A DNA stretch of 64,000 bases from Streptomyces marianii (GTDB taxonomy: Bacteria > Actinomycetota > Actinomycetes > Streptomycetales > Streptomycetaceae). This document shows, piece after piece, positions 9,313-17,739 of the stretch (positions within the stretch are counted from its first letter, which is position 1; each line of letters starts with the position of its first letter). Both the position numbers and the translations under genes were made by a program. The stretch lies in assembly GCF_005795905.1 (NCBI RefSeq), contig NZ_VAWE01000001.1:4887001-4951000 (forward strand), read 5' to 3'. The notes beneath the pieces were generated by a model, which saw only the letters and a list, made by a program, of their open reading frames with translations, ran no database searches and was not told where the DNA came from.

Positions 9313-10293
9313 ATGCTTTGCGAGAGATGCGGAGGGACGCACCGGGGCGCGCTGCCCGGGATGGTGCTCGACTCGTGCACCGTCGAGTCCGTGTCGGCGC
9401 ACCGGACGCTCAGCGAGCCGGTCCTCGAGCGAAGGATGACGCTTGCGGGGGCGGGAGCCGTCCTCTCGCTGTGTCTGCTGGCGCTCGGAGTCACGCTCCT
9501 CGCAACCGCCGGCGACGACGGCGAACGCGCCGACGACGCGCGACCGGTCGTGGACGACATCGCGCCGGGCGGGATGCCCCAGAGGATCGGCCCGACGTTC
9601 TTCCCGGAGGACGCGCCGGAACCGGGCGCCACGTCCGCGAAACCGACCCCCCGGCCCACGGCGGAGAAGCCCAAACCACCCGTGGCCGCCCCCGCTCCCC
9701 GGCCGGTGCCGTCCGGATCGCGGGCCGACGCGCCGACCGGGGAAGCGGCCTGGTTCAGCGAGTGGGCCGGACCGGGCTGCCCGAACGGTGTCCGTACGCA
9801 CGGCCGTTACCCGGACGGCCGTCACGGCTGGTACGAGGTCGGCTCCGGCGGCCACCGGGGCAACGGCTGCGACGGCCGGTTCCTCGCCGTGCCGATGTCC
9901 GGTGCACGGGAACAGGACGGCGGCAACACCGTCACCTGGAACTGGCAGCCGGGCAGCGGCTACTCGACGTGCTCGGTCGCGGTACGTGTGCCGTGGAGTC
10001 ACCGGGAGGAGGACGTCGCCGGCGATCCGACGCGGTACCACGTCCTCGCTGACATCCGGGACTCCGGATCCGTGCTCGCCGCTTTCGAGATCGGTCAGCG
10101 GGCAATGCGCGGTGGGGTGGTCGTCGTGAACGATCTACCCCTGCGGGACGGTGAGTTGACGGTGCAGCTCGTGGACCGCGGCCTGGACCGGGGGTACGGC
10201 GGGCGCGACGGAGCGCATCACGCGGCCGCGCAGATCCGGGCCGACTGCAGGTCATGGGCCTCCACGACCAGTTCGGCAGACCGCAGGTCATGA
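9313..10293 (+). CDS. Zinc-finger-like/TM/extracellular protein, paralogue 1
   Basis: 326 residues. The short cytoplasmic N-terminus carries a single CERC knuckle; the second pair seen in the paralogue is reduced to one Cys. A membrane helix follows at ~40-62 (LAGAGAVLSLCLLALGVTLL), then a Pro-rich stalk, and an extracellular domain from ~155. The extracellular domain has EWAGPGC, GNGCDGRFLAVPMSG, YSTCSVAVRVP, YHVLAD and GAHHAAAQ motifs. The four extracellular Cys could form two disulphides. No known family is recognised. The ATG at 9313 aligns with the start of the paralogue; a GTG 9 nt upstream is possible. Confidence 0.75.
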   Translation: MLCERCGGTHRGALPGMVLDSCTVESVSAHRTLSEPVLERRMTLAGAGAVLSLCLLALGVTLLATAGDDGERADDARPVVDDIAPGGMPQRIGPTFFPEDAPEPGATSAKPTPRPTAEKPKPPVAAPAPRPVPSGSRADAPTGEAAWFSEWAGPGCPNGVRTHGRYPDGRHGWYEVGSGGHRGNGCDGRFLAVPMSGAREQDGGNTVTWNWQPGSGYSTCSVAVRVPWSHREEDVAGDPTRYHVLADIRDSGSVLAAFEIGQRAMRGGVVVVNDLPLRDGELTVQLVDRGLDRGYGGRDGAHHAAAQIRADCRSWASTTSSADRRS

Positions 10294-10431
10294 GCCGGTG
10301 CACGACGCGGCCCCACTCCCGCTGACCCGCCGACCGCGGAGCAGGGTCGACTCCTGGTCGCGGGCCGAACGCGGATCGTGAGCCGACCGCCGATCACGGC
10401 GGTTCCCGCCCCGTGACGTACAAGGTTCCTG

Positions 10432-10437
10432 CATAGT
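10432..10437 (+). promoter_or_regulatory. -10 element (CATAGT) of a probable leaderless promoter
   Basis: This is the same hexamer in the same context (CTGCATAGTG) as at 9300, 8 nt before the ATG at 10446. No Shine-Dalgarno sequence lies between them. Confidence 0.55.
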
Positions 10438-10445
10438 GGGCTGGT

Positions 10446-11312
10446 ATGGCGTGCGAACGGTGCGGCAGTGAAAGGCACACGCCTCTGCCCGGTACGAGTT
10501 GCCCCGACTGCGGATACGTGGTCCCGGACGAGCGGCGTCCCGGGCCGTCTTGGGTCGCCCGCGAGACGATCGCCGGTCGCGTCTCCCTGCTCTCCCGTTT
10601 CCGAAGGGCTCTGCTGGCGGGCGGAACCGTCGTCGTTCTTGGCTGTTTCGTCGCGGCTGCGGCACTCCTCACCTACGGCGACGGCGACGGCGACGGAGGT
10701 GGCGGTGGCGACGGCGGCGCACAGGCCGCCGCGACCGACCTCCCCGGGCGCGCCGTCCCGACTCGTGTGGGTCCGACGGCGCTGCCCGGCGGCGGGCAGT
10801 TCGAGGAGTGGGCGGGCCCGGGGTGCACGACGGGCACGTACCGGGAAGTGGGCCGGTTCGAGAACGGCGACGCCGCCTGGTACTCGGTCGGCCGGGGCGG
10901 CCGCAGCAATTCCGACTGCGACGGCAGCTTCACGGCCGTCCCCATGTCGGGCAGCACGGCCAAGGACACCCGGGCCACGGCGATCTGGAGCTGGAAGCTG
11001 GACGACGACTACCGGACGTGCGCGCTCGAGGTGTTCGTCCCCAGGACGAACCGCGCCTCGGAGTCCGCCGGTGCCCCCACCTTCTACCGCGTCCTCGCCG
11101 ACCCGGACGACGTACGGTCCGGCTACACCGGCTTCGGCGTCCGCCAGACCGTCCACCGCGGCGAGCTCGTGTCCGTCAAGAGCTATCCGGTCAAGGGCGA
11201 CAAGGTCTTCGCGGTGCAACTCCTCGACCGAGGTCGGGACTGGGGCAGCGCCGAGCGTATCGGGGCGCACCATGCGGCGGCCCAGATGAAGCTGACCTGC
11301 GGGTCGACCTAG
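10446..11312 (+). CDS. Zinc-ribbon/TM/extracellular protein, paralogue 2
   Basis: 288 residues. It starts with a complete zinc ribbon (MACERCGSERHTPLPGTSCP, then DCG), has a membrane helix at ~55-77 (LLAGGTVVVLGCFVAAAALL), a short Asp/Gly stalk (GDGDGDGGGGGDGG), and an extracellular domain homologous to the preceding gene. Shared motifs are EWAGPGC, SDCDGSFTAVPMSG, YRTCALEVFVP, YRVLAD, VQLLDRG and GAHHAAAQ. The function is unknown. The architecture (cytoplasmic metal site, one helix, external domain) suggests a sensor or anchored binding protein. The two genes are 152 nt apart and each has its own promoter-like sequence. Confidence 0.78.
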   Translation: MACERCGSERHTPLPGTSCPDCGYVVPDERRPGPSWVARETIAGRVSLLSRFRRALLAGGTVVVLGCFVAAAALLTYGDGDGDGGGGGDGGAQAAATDLPGRAVPTRVGPTALPGGGQFEEWAGPGCTTGTYREVGRFENGDAAWYSVGRGGRSNSDCDGSFTAVPMSGSTAKDTRATAIWSWKLDDDYRTCALEVFVPRTNRASESAGAPTFYRVLADPDDVRSGYTGFGVRQTVHRGELVSVKSYPVKGDKVFAVQLLDRGRDWGSAERIGAHHAAAQMKLTCGST

Positions 11313-11388
11313 GGCGTGTGGCGAAAGTCCCCTCCTCGCTCCGGCCTGTGACCGGTGCCGGTGTTTCGGCCTGTCCGGGACTGCACGA

Positions 11389-11421
11389 CCAGTGGGAGTA
11401 GACAGTGTCTACCCCCACTGG
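11389..11421. promoter_or_regulatory. 33-bp palindromic operator upstream of the TetR gene
   Basis: The 33 bp read as a palindrome with GTAGACA and TGTCTAC around one central base, extended by CCAGTGGG and CCCACTGG. Only one symmetry pair is broken. A further GTAGACA half-site follows at 11421-11427, ending 6 nt before the TetR start. The position and symmetry fit autoregulation by the downstream TetR protein. Confidence 0.75.
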
Positions 11422-11433
11422 TAGACAGGTCCC

Positions 11434-12048
11434 ATGAACGAACAGGGGACGGGGCTGCGCGCCCGGCTGGTCGAAGTCGGGGTCGACCTGGTGACGAAGG
11501 AGGGTCTGCAGGCCCTGACCCTGCGGGAGATCGCCCGCAGGGCGGGTGTCTCGCACGGCGCCCCCCGCCGCTACTTCCCGACCCACCTGTCACTGCTGTC
11601 GGCCATCGCCCGCCGTGGATTCGAGGATCTCGCCGCGCGGACGGCCCAGGCCGTCGCCGCCGCCCGTCCGAAGGGTGATCCGCGGGCGCAACTCGACTTG
11701 CTCGGACGGGTGTACCTCGACTTCGCCCGCACCGATCAGGGCATGTACGACCTGATGTTCCGTCATGATCTGCTGGAGAGCAGTGAACTGGGACTGCGCG
11801 AGACCAGCCTGCCGCTGTACCGCACCCTCGTGGACGTCGTCGGCAGAGCACGGGCGGAATCCGGCGCGAGCGGCGGCGACGGTCCCGGCGCCGACCCGGT
11901 GGTCGTCGCCGGCGCGCTCTGGGCGAACCTGCACGGCATCGCGCAGTTGTGGGGTTGGGGCAGCCTCCAGTTCGCCACCGGCGGCGACGACGTCGAACCC
12001 CTGCTGCGGGCGGCCCTGGACGCGCACCTCGGTACGCGTACCCCATGA
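11434..12048 (+). CDS. TetR/AcrR-family repressor
   Basis: 204 residues. The N-terminal helix-turn-helix is canonical (LTLREIARRAGVSHGAPRRY, then FPTHLSLLSAI). The C-terminal ligand domain resembles the TetR_C_33/WHG type (YLDFARTDQGMYDLMFRHDL; LWANLHGIAQLWGWG). It overlaps the following MFS gene by ATGA, so it is translationally coupled to it and presumably represses it through the palindrome upstream. The ligand is unknown. Confidence 0.92.
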   Translation: MNEQGTGLRARLVEVGVDLVTKEGLQALTLREIARRAGVSHGAPRRYFPTHLSLLSAIARRGFEDLAARTAQAVAAARPKGDPRAQLDLLGRVYLDFARTDQGMYDLMFRHDLLESSELGLRETSLPLYRTLVDVVGRARAESGASGGDGPGADPVVVAGALWANLHGIAQLWGWGSLQFATGGDDVEPLLRAALDAHLGTRTP

Positions 12049-13589
12049 CCGTCGCGCGGACCCGTACCGCGAGTGCCACCGGCCCACGGGGTCGGCGCCG
12101 CCTTCAGCGACTGACCCTGACCAGCAGCATCACCGGTGCGGTGGTCGTCGCCGTGGACGGCTCCGTACTCGCCGTCGTCCAGCCGGTGATGCAGCGCGAA
12201 CTGCGGGCGTCGTTCACCGAGGTCCAGTGGACCAGCACCGGATATCTGATCGCCGTGGCGAGTCTGCTCGTGTTCGCGGGCCGGCTCGGTGACCGCCTCG
12301 GCCACCGCCGTGTCTTCACCCTGGGGGCGCTGGGCTTCGCCGTCGCATCGGCGGGCATCGGTCTGTCCGGAAGTGTCGGGCTCGTGATCGGACTGCGTGT
12401 GCTCCAGGGCGTCTTCGGGGCGCTGCTGCAGCCGGCCACACTCGGCATGCTCCGCGCCGCGTATCCCCCCGACCGGCTCGCCATGCCCATCGCGCTGCGC
12501 ACGAGTGCCATCGGGCTGGCGGTCGCCGCCGGGCCGCTCGTCGGCGGCACGCTCGCCGTCCAACTGGGGTGGCGCTCGGTCTTCTTCCTGAGCGTCGTGC
12601 CCGCGCTTGCCGTCGCGCTGCTCGTTCTCCTCGTCCGGGCACCCGAGGTGGGCGGTCCTGACGAGGGGAGTGCGCGGACGGGGGCGTCGGAAGCGGGGAG
12701 CCCTGAAGCGGAGAGTGCACAGGCGGGGGCATCGCAGGTGCGGACCACGCAGCAGGGGCACGCCGACGCCGCTCGCGGAGCTCTCGGGCTGCCCGGCGCC
12801 CTTCTGTTCGCGCTCTGCCTCGGCAGCGTGGTGCACGCCCTCGTCGAGTTGCCCGGGACCGGCTGGACCGCGTCGGTCACCCTCGCGGCCTTCGCCGCGG
12901 CGGGCGCGGGCGCGGCCTTCGTCGTCCACGAGCGGCGGACCGCGAGCCCTCTCGTACCGCCCGGGGTGCTGCGGTCGGTGCCCCTGGTGGCGTCGCTGGC
13001 CGTCCTGGTGTCTGCGTCCGCCGCACTCTGCGGAACCCTCTTCCTCGGCATGTACCTGCTCCAACACGTCCTCGGACTCGACCCGTTCGCGAGCGCGCTG
13101 CGCATGCTGCCGCTGGCGGCGGTGATGGTGCTGGGCGCGCCCGCGACCGCGCTGCTCCAGCGCCGGTTCGGCCACCGGCGGACGGCGGTGTCGGGAATGG
13201 CTCTGCTCGCGCTCGGCGTCCTTCTGACGTCCCGCCTCGACGCGGAGTCGAGCCCGGTGGCGACCGGCCTGTCCTTCCTGGTCGTGGGCGCCGGCTTCTG
13301 TCCCGTGATGGTCACGGCCACCGCCGTCGTCGTGCGCGAAGCGCCCCTCGGCGCGGAGGGCGTGTCCGGCGGGCTCCAGCAGACCGCGATGAACATCGGC
13401 CCGGCGCTGGGTGTGGCCCTGGTGACGATGCTGATGGGTGCGACGGCGCCGGGGGCCGGGCGGGGACCCGCCGGTGGCGCGGACTTCACGGCCGTGATGG
13501 GGAACGCGCTCGTGGCCCTCGCCGCGTGGGCGACCCTCGGTGCGCTCGTGGCCACCCGCCTCCCGAGCGGTGCGAACTGCCGGAGGTGA
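12045..13589 (+). CDS. MFS drug transporter, DHA2 (EmrB/QacA) type
   Basis: 514 residues with about 13-14 hydrophobic helices. Motif A is visible after helix 2 (GRLGDRLGHRRVFTLG), as is a long cytoplasmic loop of low complexity (residues ~205-245, Gly/Ala/Ser/Glu). The ATG at 12045 overlaps the TetR stop. Family members export drugs or dyes by proton antiport; the substrate cannot be read from sequence. Regulator and pump form one operon. Confidence 0.9.
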   Translation: MTVARTRTASATGPRGRRRLQRLTLTSSITGAVVVAVDGSVLAVVQPVMQRELRASFTEVQWTSTGYLIAVASLLVFAGRLGDRLGHRRVFTLGALGFAVASAGIGLSGSVGLVIGLRVLQGVFGALLQPATLGMLRAAYPPDRLAMPIALRTSAIGLAVAAGPLVGGTLAVQLGWRSVFFLSVVPALAVALLVLLVRAPEVGGPDEGSARTGASEAGSPEAESAQAGASQVRTTQQGHADAARGALGLPGALLFALCLGSVVHALVELPGTGWTASVTLAAFAAAGAGAAFVVHERRTASPLVPPGVLRSVPLVASLAVLVSASAALCGTLFLGMYLLQHVLGLDPFASALRMLPLAAVMVLGAPATALLQRRFGHRRTAVSGMALLALGVLLTSRLDAESSPVATGLSFLVVGAGFCPVMVTATAVVVREAPLGAEGVSGGLQQTAMNIGPALGVALVTMLMGATAPGAGRGPAGGADFTAVMGNALVALAAWATLGALVATRLPSGANCRR

Positions 13590-13970
13590 CCGGCGGCAGG
13601 GGCTCTGGAGTTACGTGCCCGCCCGAACGTGTGGGCGCGGACCCGAAACCGGGCACCGGTACCGGCGCCCTGCACGACGCGGCGTCGAGGCCTCGTCGTC
13701 CGGGTGCGAGCACCTTCCGCCGTTTCGTCGTACCGGACACGCCCCCTCCGTCCGTTCGTCGTACCGGTACGACCACGAGGCGTGGGCGCAGGGAGCACGA
13801 TCCCGCCCGGACACACGACACCTGTGCGCCATTCGATGCGTTCGGTGCCGCCTTCAACGCGTTGAGCGACCGTGGGGGTTACTGTGGCGGCCGCTGTTGT
13901 TGTGATCAACGGGCCGCCCCGCCCGCTTCCGGCTCGCGGGGCGGCCCGCCACGACCGGACAGGTACGCCC
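13590..13970. other. Gene-free interval with a strong hairpin
   Basis: No reading frame here is persuasive. A perfect 12-bp inverted repeat, CGGGCCGCCCCG at 13910-13921 and CGGGGCGGCCCG at 13937-13948, encloses a 15-nt loop 22 nt before the next start codon. It may terminate upstream transcription or shape the leader of the next gene. Three related CGTACCGG(T/A) motifs lie at 13725-13770. Confidence 0.5.
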
Positions 13971-15251
13971 ATGCGTCTCGCATCTCCCCGCCCCCGCCTT
14001 CTCAAGGCCGTCGCAGCGGCGTGCGCGCTGTCGGCGCCCCTGGCCCCCGCCGCCACGGCGGGAACGCCCGCAGACGGGAACGACCGCCACCGTGCGGGTG
14101 CGGTCATCACCGTGACGACCACCAGGGTCGGCGCCCCCGGCAATCCCCCGGTGAGCGTCGTCCCCTTCACCGATGCCGTCTACGCCGACTGCTCCGCGGC
14201 TCCCGGGACGGCGCGCGGCTGTCTCACGGTCGGCGGGGTCGACTACCCGTACGAGATCGGCAAGCTCGAGATCACCGTGGCGCAGTGGGTGGCCTTCCTG
14301 AACACCGCGGACCCCGACGGACGCGATCCCTTCGACCTCTACGACGAGAGCGAGAGCGGAGCGACCTGGCCCAAGTACGGCCAGGTCGAGTTCTTCGAGG
14401 ACGCACGCAGGGGCCGCCACTACGCGACCGCCCGGCCGGAGTGGGCGGACAAGCCGTACGGCTTCGCGGACTTCCTCGACGCGGCCCGCCTCGTCAACTC
14501 CCTCGTCAACGGCCGGGTCCTGGCCAAGGACACTCGTACCGAGGGGGCGTTCACGTACGTCACCTACAAGGTGCGGCTCTCACCGCGGACCGAGCGCGGG
14601 ATGTACGACCTGGACCGCCCGGACACGACACGGACCGAGGACACCGGCTTCGTCGTACCGAGCCAGAACGAGTGGATCAAGGCGGCGTACTACGACCCGA
14701 ACGGCGGTGGTACGCAGTCGTACTGGAAGTACCCCACCAACCCGGGCGTCTTCGGCGACGGCGACGCGACCGCCCCCAGCCCCACCGTCCTCAACCCCAC
14801 CACCGGCGACGTCACCAACTCCTCGACCCAGCCGCTCGCTTCGTACCACCCCTCCGGCGGCGCGGCCCCCACCTGGTGCCCGGCCCAGGTGCCGCCGGCC
14901 GACTGCGACACCGTCAATCCGCTCGGCCTGGACCCCACGACCTATGCCGATCTCTACCAGGGCAGCCTCGGCACGGTCGGCCAGGCCCGCACCACCTCCC
15001 CGTGGGGGACCCTCGACCAGGGCGGCAACGCGGTCGAATGGACCGACACCATCACCCCGCCTCCGACCGGGCAGGACTTCGGTCGCGTCTGGCGCCGGCT
15101 GCACGGCGGGGTTTCGAACTCCGCGCCCTACCAGATGTGGCCCTCCGCGGTCGGACTCCAGCCGCAGGACAACTTCTTCTACCGGCACACCTATCCGTGG
15201 CTCGGCATCCGGATCGGAGTGGTCGGTGACGTGGGGCCGAAGGGGCCCTGA
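13971..15251 (+). CDS. Secreted FGE-sulfatase (SUMF1/EgtB/PvdO fold) protein
   Basis: 426 residues with an N-terminal signal peptide (basic RPRLLKAVAAACALSAPL, cleavage near ATAG). The mature part shows the C-type-lectin-like FGE fold: YEIGKLEITVAQWVAFLNTA, VPSQNEWIKAAYYDPN, WGTLDQGGNAVEWTDT and WRRLHGGVSNS. True formylglycine-generating enzymes need a Cys copper site; the C-terminal region here lacks the paired Cys, so a non-catalytic or different secreted role is likelier. The ATG at 13971 begins the signal peptide directly. Confidence 0.85.
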   Translation: MRLASPRPRLLKAVAAACALSAPLAPAATAGTPADGNDRHRAGAVITVTTTRVGAPGNPPVSVVPFTDAVYADCSAAPGTARGCLTVGGVDYPYEIGKLEITVAQWVAFLNTADPDGRDPFDLYDESESGATWPKYGQVEFFEDARRGRHYATARPEWADKPYGFADFLDAARLVNSLVNGRVLAKDTRTEGAFTYVTYKVRLSPRTERGMYDLDRPDTTRTEDTGFVVPSQNEWIKAAYYDPNGGGTQSYWKYPTNPGVFGDGDATAPSPTVLNPTTGDVTNSSTQPLASYHPSGGAAPTWCPAQVPPADCDTVNPLGLDPTTYADLYQGSLGTVGQARTTSPWGTLDQGGNAVEWTDTITPPPTGQDFGRVWRRLHGGVSNSAPYQMWPSAVGLQPQDNFFYRHTYPWLGIRIGVVGDVGPKGP

Positions 15252-15418
15252 CGACCCCGTCCGGACCGGGCCCGGCCAGCGGGGCCACTTCGGCGAGCCG
15301 GGCGAACGGACGGGACGCCTGCCGTCGCCCGGGACGGCTCCCGTGCGGTCGCCGGGCCGGAGGGAGCCGACCTCCGCCAGCACCGAGAGCCCGACACAGG
15401 ACAGCGGGAGACGACGGC

Positions 15419-16051
15419 ATGAGCACCCTTGAGCTGACCATTCAGGCGACCATCGCGATGGTCCTGCTGGTTGATCCGTTCATCCGAGGCGTCTTCTTCC
15501 GTGTGCTCACCGACAACGAACCGGAGCGGCGGCGGGAGTACGTCGGCCGCATCATGGTGGTCATCGCGATCACCCTGGGCGGCGCGGCCCTGATCGGCAA
15601 GCCGGTGCTCGATGTGGTCGGCATCGATCTGTCGGCGTTCGGTTTCGCCGGTGGTCTGGTGCTCCTGCTGATGGGGTTCGAGATGCTCTTCGGCGGCGAG
15701 CCGACCCGGGCGCAAGGCGGTGCCGCGGCGCACGAGGAGCCGGCGCCGAGATCGGCCGAGGACTCGATCGTGGTGCCCTACGCCATCCCCTTCATGGCCG
15801 GTCCCGGGGCCATCACCACGGTCATCGGCATCGCCTCGACGGGGCGGGGCTGGTCGGGCACGATCGCCGCGCTCATCGCCGTCGCCATCACCGTGGCCCT
15901 GATCCCGGTGGGGCACCTGCTCCTGGTCGAGAGGCTGCGGATGTCGGCACAGACCATCGCCATCGTCACGCGGTTCGGCGGACTGATCGTCGCCACGATC
16001 GGGATCCAGCTCATGCTCAACGGGATCAGGACGTACTTCGGCCTCGGCTGA
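15419..16051 (+). CDS. MarC-family integral membrane protein
   Basis: 210 residues with six hydrophobic helices. The family landmarks are DPFIRGVFFRVLT near the N-terminus, GGLVLLLMGFEMLFG, and the conserved AIPFMAGPGAITTVI segment in the second half, with RFGGLIVATIGIQLMLNGI at the end. The molecular role of MarC/YchE proteins is unsettled. GGGAGA lies 9 nt before the ATG. Confidence 0.9.
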   Translation: MSTLELTIQATIAMVLLVDPFIRGVFFRVLTDNEPERRREYVGRIMVVIAITLGGAALIGKPVLDVVGIDLSAFGFAGGLVLLLMGFEMLFGGEPTRAQGGAAAHEEPAPRSAEDSIVVPYAIPFMAGPGAITTVIGIASTGRGWSGTIAALIAVAITVALIPVGHLLLVERLRMSAQTIAIVTRFGGLIVATIGIQLMLNGIRTYFGLG

Positions 16052-16645
16052 GCCCCGCGGCCCCCGCCGACTCGGCTGAGGCCGGCACGCCGCAGCGGTC
16101 CCGCACGGTGTTCCCGCCCGGCTCCTGGCCGCTGGGGAACACCAGGCACGACCCGAGCGGCAGGGCGAAGCACGGCAGCCTCGTCCGGCAGGACATCGCA
16201 CGGCCGGCCTGCTTCTCCGGCGACCCGCCGGAGCGCGACTGCGCGCTGCCGCTGCTGGAACCGGGCGACACGGTCCTGGCCCCGGACACCAGCGCGCTCG
16301 GATTCTCGACGCGGTTCCGCCGCGACAGCCCGCCGGAGCCTGCCGCGTACGGCGCACGGGCCGGCGGCGGGGACGGGGCGGTCAGGTCGGCTTCGAGCTC
16401 CTTCGACCGGCCCGGGATCCGTACGAGATGGCGGCCGGCGGTGGTCCGGACGTGCCCGGGTCCACCCTGCTGCGTACGGCTTGACGACGGGCGGCACCCC
16501 GGTCGGGCCGGCCCCGCTTCCGTGCCCAGAACCGACCTGCTTCCGATCCGCTTCCGGCCCGCTCCGGGCCTTGGGACGGCCGGTCCGCCGTCCCCGTTGT
16601 GCTGCGCATGCCGCCGACCGCGAGGGGATTACCTTCGGCCGAAAG
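16052..16645. other. Gene-free or decayed interval
   Basis: About 590 bp with normal GC but no credible start, ribosome-binding site or recognisable family in any frame. A plus-strand frame at 16108-16656 has some protein-like stretches (LLEPGDTVLAPDTSALGFST) but no start signal and then becomes Arg/Pro-rich. It may be a fragment of a lost gene. Confidence 0.4.
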
Positions 16646-16666
16646 TATTTTTGTAAGGCAAAAATA
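16646..16666. promoter_or_regulatory. AT-rich inverted repeat, probable operator
   Basis: TATTTTTG and CAAAAATA are separated by TAAGG, a perfect 8-bp dyad in an AT island that stands out against the surrounding sequence. It lies 43 nt before the start of a membrane-protein gene that is translationally coupled to a winged-helix regulator, so autoregulation by that protein is likely. Confidence 0.65.
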
Positions 16667-16708
16667 TATGCCGTGATGGAGGTGCTTGATCAAACGAAAG
16701 GAGGCGTC

Positions 16709-17164
16709 ATGTCCGATGTCCGTAACTGGACGGCCGGCGAAGCCGCCGCGGCCCTGCGCACGGCCGAGGACGCCAGGGCGGCCGCGGGGGCCGCTCCGCA
16801 GCGGACCCCGGCCTGGTTCGGCCCCGTGCAGGGCGTCCTGTTCGCCGCGGCGACCGCGCTGTTCTTCGGGTTCACCGGCGCGGCGACGGTGGGTGCGGCG
16901 GTGCTGGCTGCGGCGGCCTTCGTCGCCGCGCACGTGGTGGCCGTCCGCAGCGGAGGAGTCATCGCCTGGCCCGCGAGCGCGCCGCTCAGGGTGCGATTGC
17001 TGTCGCAGGCCGCCCCGCTCGCGGCCTACGGCGTCGGATGGCTCGCCGCCCTTCCCGCCGGCCGCACAGCGGGCGCCGTGGCCTCTGCGGTGCTGGGCGG
17101 AGTGGCGCTGTGGGCCGTGAGCGTATGGCGGAACGCTGCCTTCCGGGACCGGGGGAAGGTGTGA
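16709..17164 (+). CDS. Small four-helix membrane protein
   Basis: 151 residues. The soluble N-terminus (WTAGEAAAALRTAEDARAAA) is amphipathic and is followed by four hydrophobic helices paired as two hairpins. No named family is recognised; the arrangement resembles small Streptomyces proteins encoded next to winged-helix regulators. AAAGGAGG, a near-perfect Shine-Dalgarno, sits 6 nt before the ATG. The stop overlaps the next start by 4 nt. Confidence 0.8.
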   Translation: MSDVRNWTAGEAAAALRTAEDARAAAGAAPQRTPAWFGPVQGVLFAAATALFFGFTGAATVGAAVLAAAAFVAAHVVAVRSGGVIAWPASAPLRVRLLSQAAPLAAYGVGWLAALPAGRTAGAVASAVLGGVALWAVSVWRNAAFRDRGKV

Positions 17165-17499
17165 GCAGACACGTCCCGCAGGGCCTGGACGAGGTGATCC
17201 ATCACCCCACCCGCCTCCAGCTGATGGCCTTTCTCTCGGGTTGCGCCGAGGCGGAGTTCGGGTCGGTGAGGGACTACTGCGGGATCTCGGACGCCAGTGT
17301 CAGCCGCATTGCCCAGGCCCTGGAGTCGGCGGGCTATGTGCAGGTCCGCAAGGGATACATCGGCAGGCGGCCCCGCACCTGGCTGTCACTGACACCCGAG
17401 GGCCGAACGGCGCTGGTCGGCCACATGGCGGCGCTCCAGTCGCTCGCCGCGGCGGCTCAGCAGGCGGGTGCGCGGAGCCCCGGGTGGTCCGCCGAGTGA
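17161..17499 (+). CDS. Winged-helix (MarR/PadR-like) regulator
   Basis: 112 residues. The sequence is a compact winged helix: IHHPTRLQLMAFLSGCAEAE, recognition segment CGISDASVSRIAQALESAGY, wing KGYIGRRPRTWLSLTPEGRT. This matches the transcriptional-regulator group annotated as winged helix DNA-binding domain or MarR-like. GTG 17161 overlaps the stop of the membrane-protein gene (GTGA), so the two are co-translated. It probably acts on the AT-rich dyad upstream of the operon. Confidence 0.85.
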   Translation: MSRHVPQGLDEVIHHPTRLQLMAFLSGCAEAEFGSVRDYCGISDASVSRIAQALESAGYVQVRKGYIGRRPRTWLSLTPEGRTALVGHMAALQSLAAAAQQAGARSPGWSAE

Positions 17500-17521
17500 C
17501 GTCCGGCCGGCCTGTTGTGGA

Positions 17522-17680
17522 CTACGAGCAGGCTGCCTGCACCCGGTTGGAGACGCCGAGCTTCGCGTAGATGGAGCTGACGTGTCCTTCACCGTGGCGG
17601 GGCTGAGCAGTGGACGGTTGCCGATCTGTACGCCGGACGGGCCGCGGGCGAGCAGGTCGAGGGGGTGCCGGGCGGAGGTG
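17522..17680 (-). pseudogene. C-terminal fragment of a LuxR-type regulator
   Basis: The last 24 codons read GHVSSIYAKLGVSNRVQAAC, the helix-turn-helix end of NarL/LuxR proteins. Just upstream the homologous frame switches: GNRPLLSPATVK continues in another frame because one G is missing from the expected GTGAAGGGACAC (here GTGAAGGACAC). Nothing upstream of ~17680 resembles the rest of such a protein. This is a truncated, frameshifted relic at the left edge of the mosaic region. Confidence 0.7.
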
Positions 17681-17739
17681 CCGGCCGAGCCGCCGACGCC
17701 GTTGGAGGAAGAGCGCGAGATCCTGCGGAAGGCGGTTCA
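17672..17739 (+). pseudogene. Possible IS3-type OrfA C-terminal fragment
   Basis: The frame reads PLEEEREILRKA, which resembles the coiled-coil end of IS3-family OrfA proteins (LREEREILRKA type). It is only about 20 codons long and fuses directly to an unrelated signal-peptide-like segment. The call rests on this short match alone. Confidence 0.3.

Noticed and set aside
16108..16656. 182-codon frame between MarC and the AT-rich operator
   Set aside because: It has no ribosome-binding site, mixed composition and no family resemblance; listed only as a gene-free interval.
9313..17499. A biosynthetic gene cluster
   Set aside because: Pumps, regulators and an FGE-like protein are present, but no core biosynthetic enzymes or carrier proteins.
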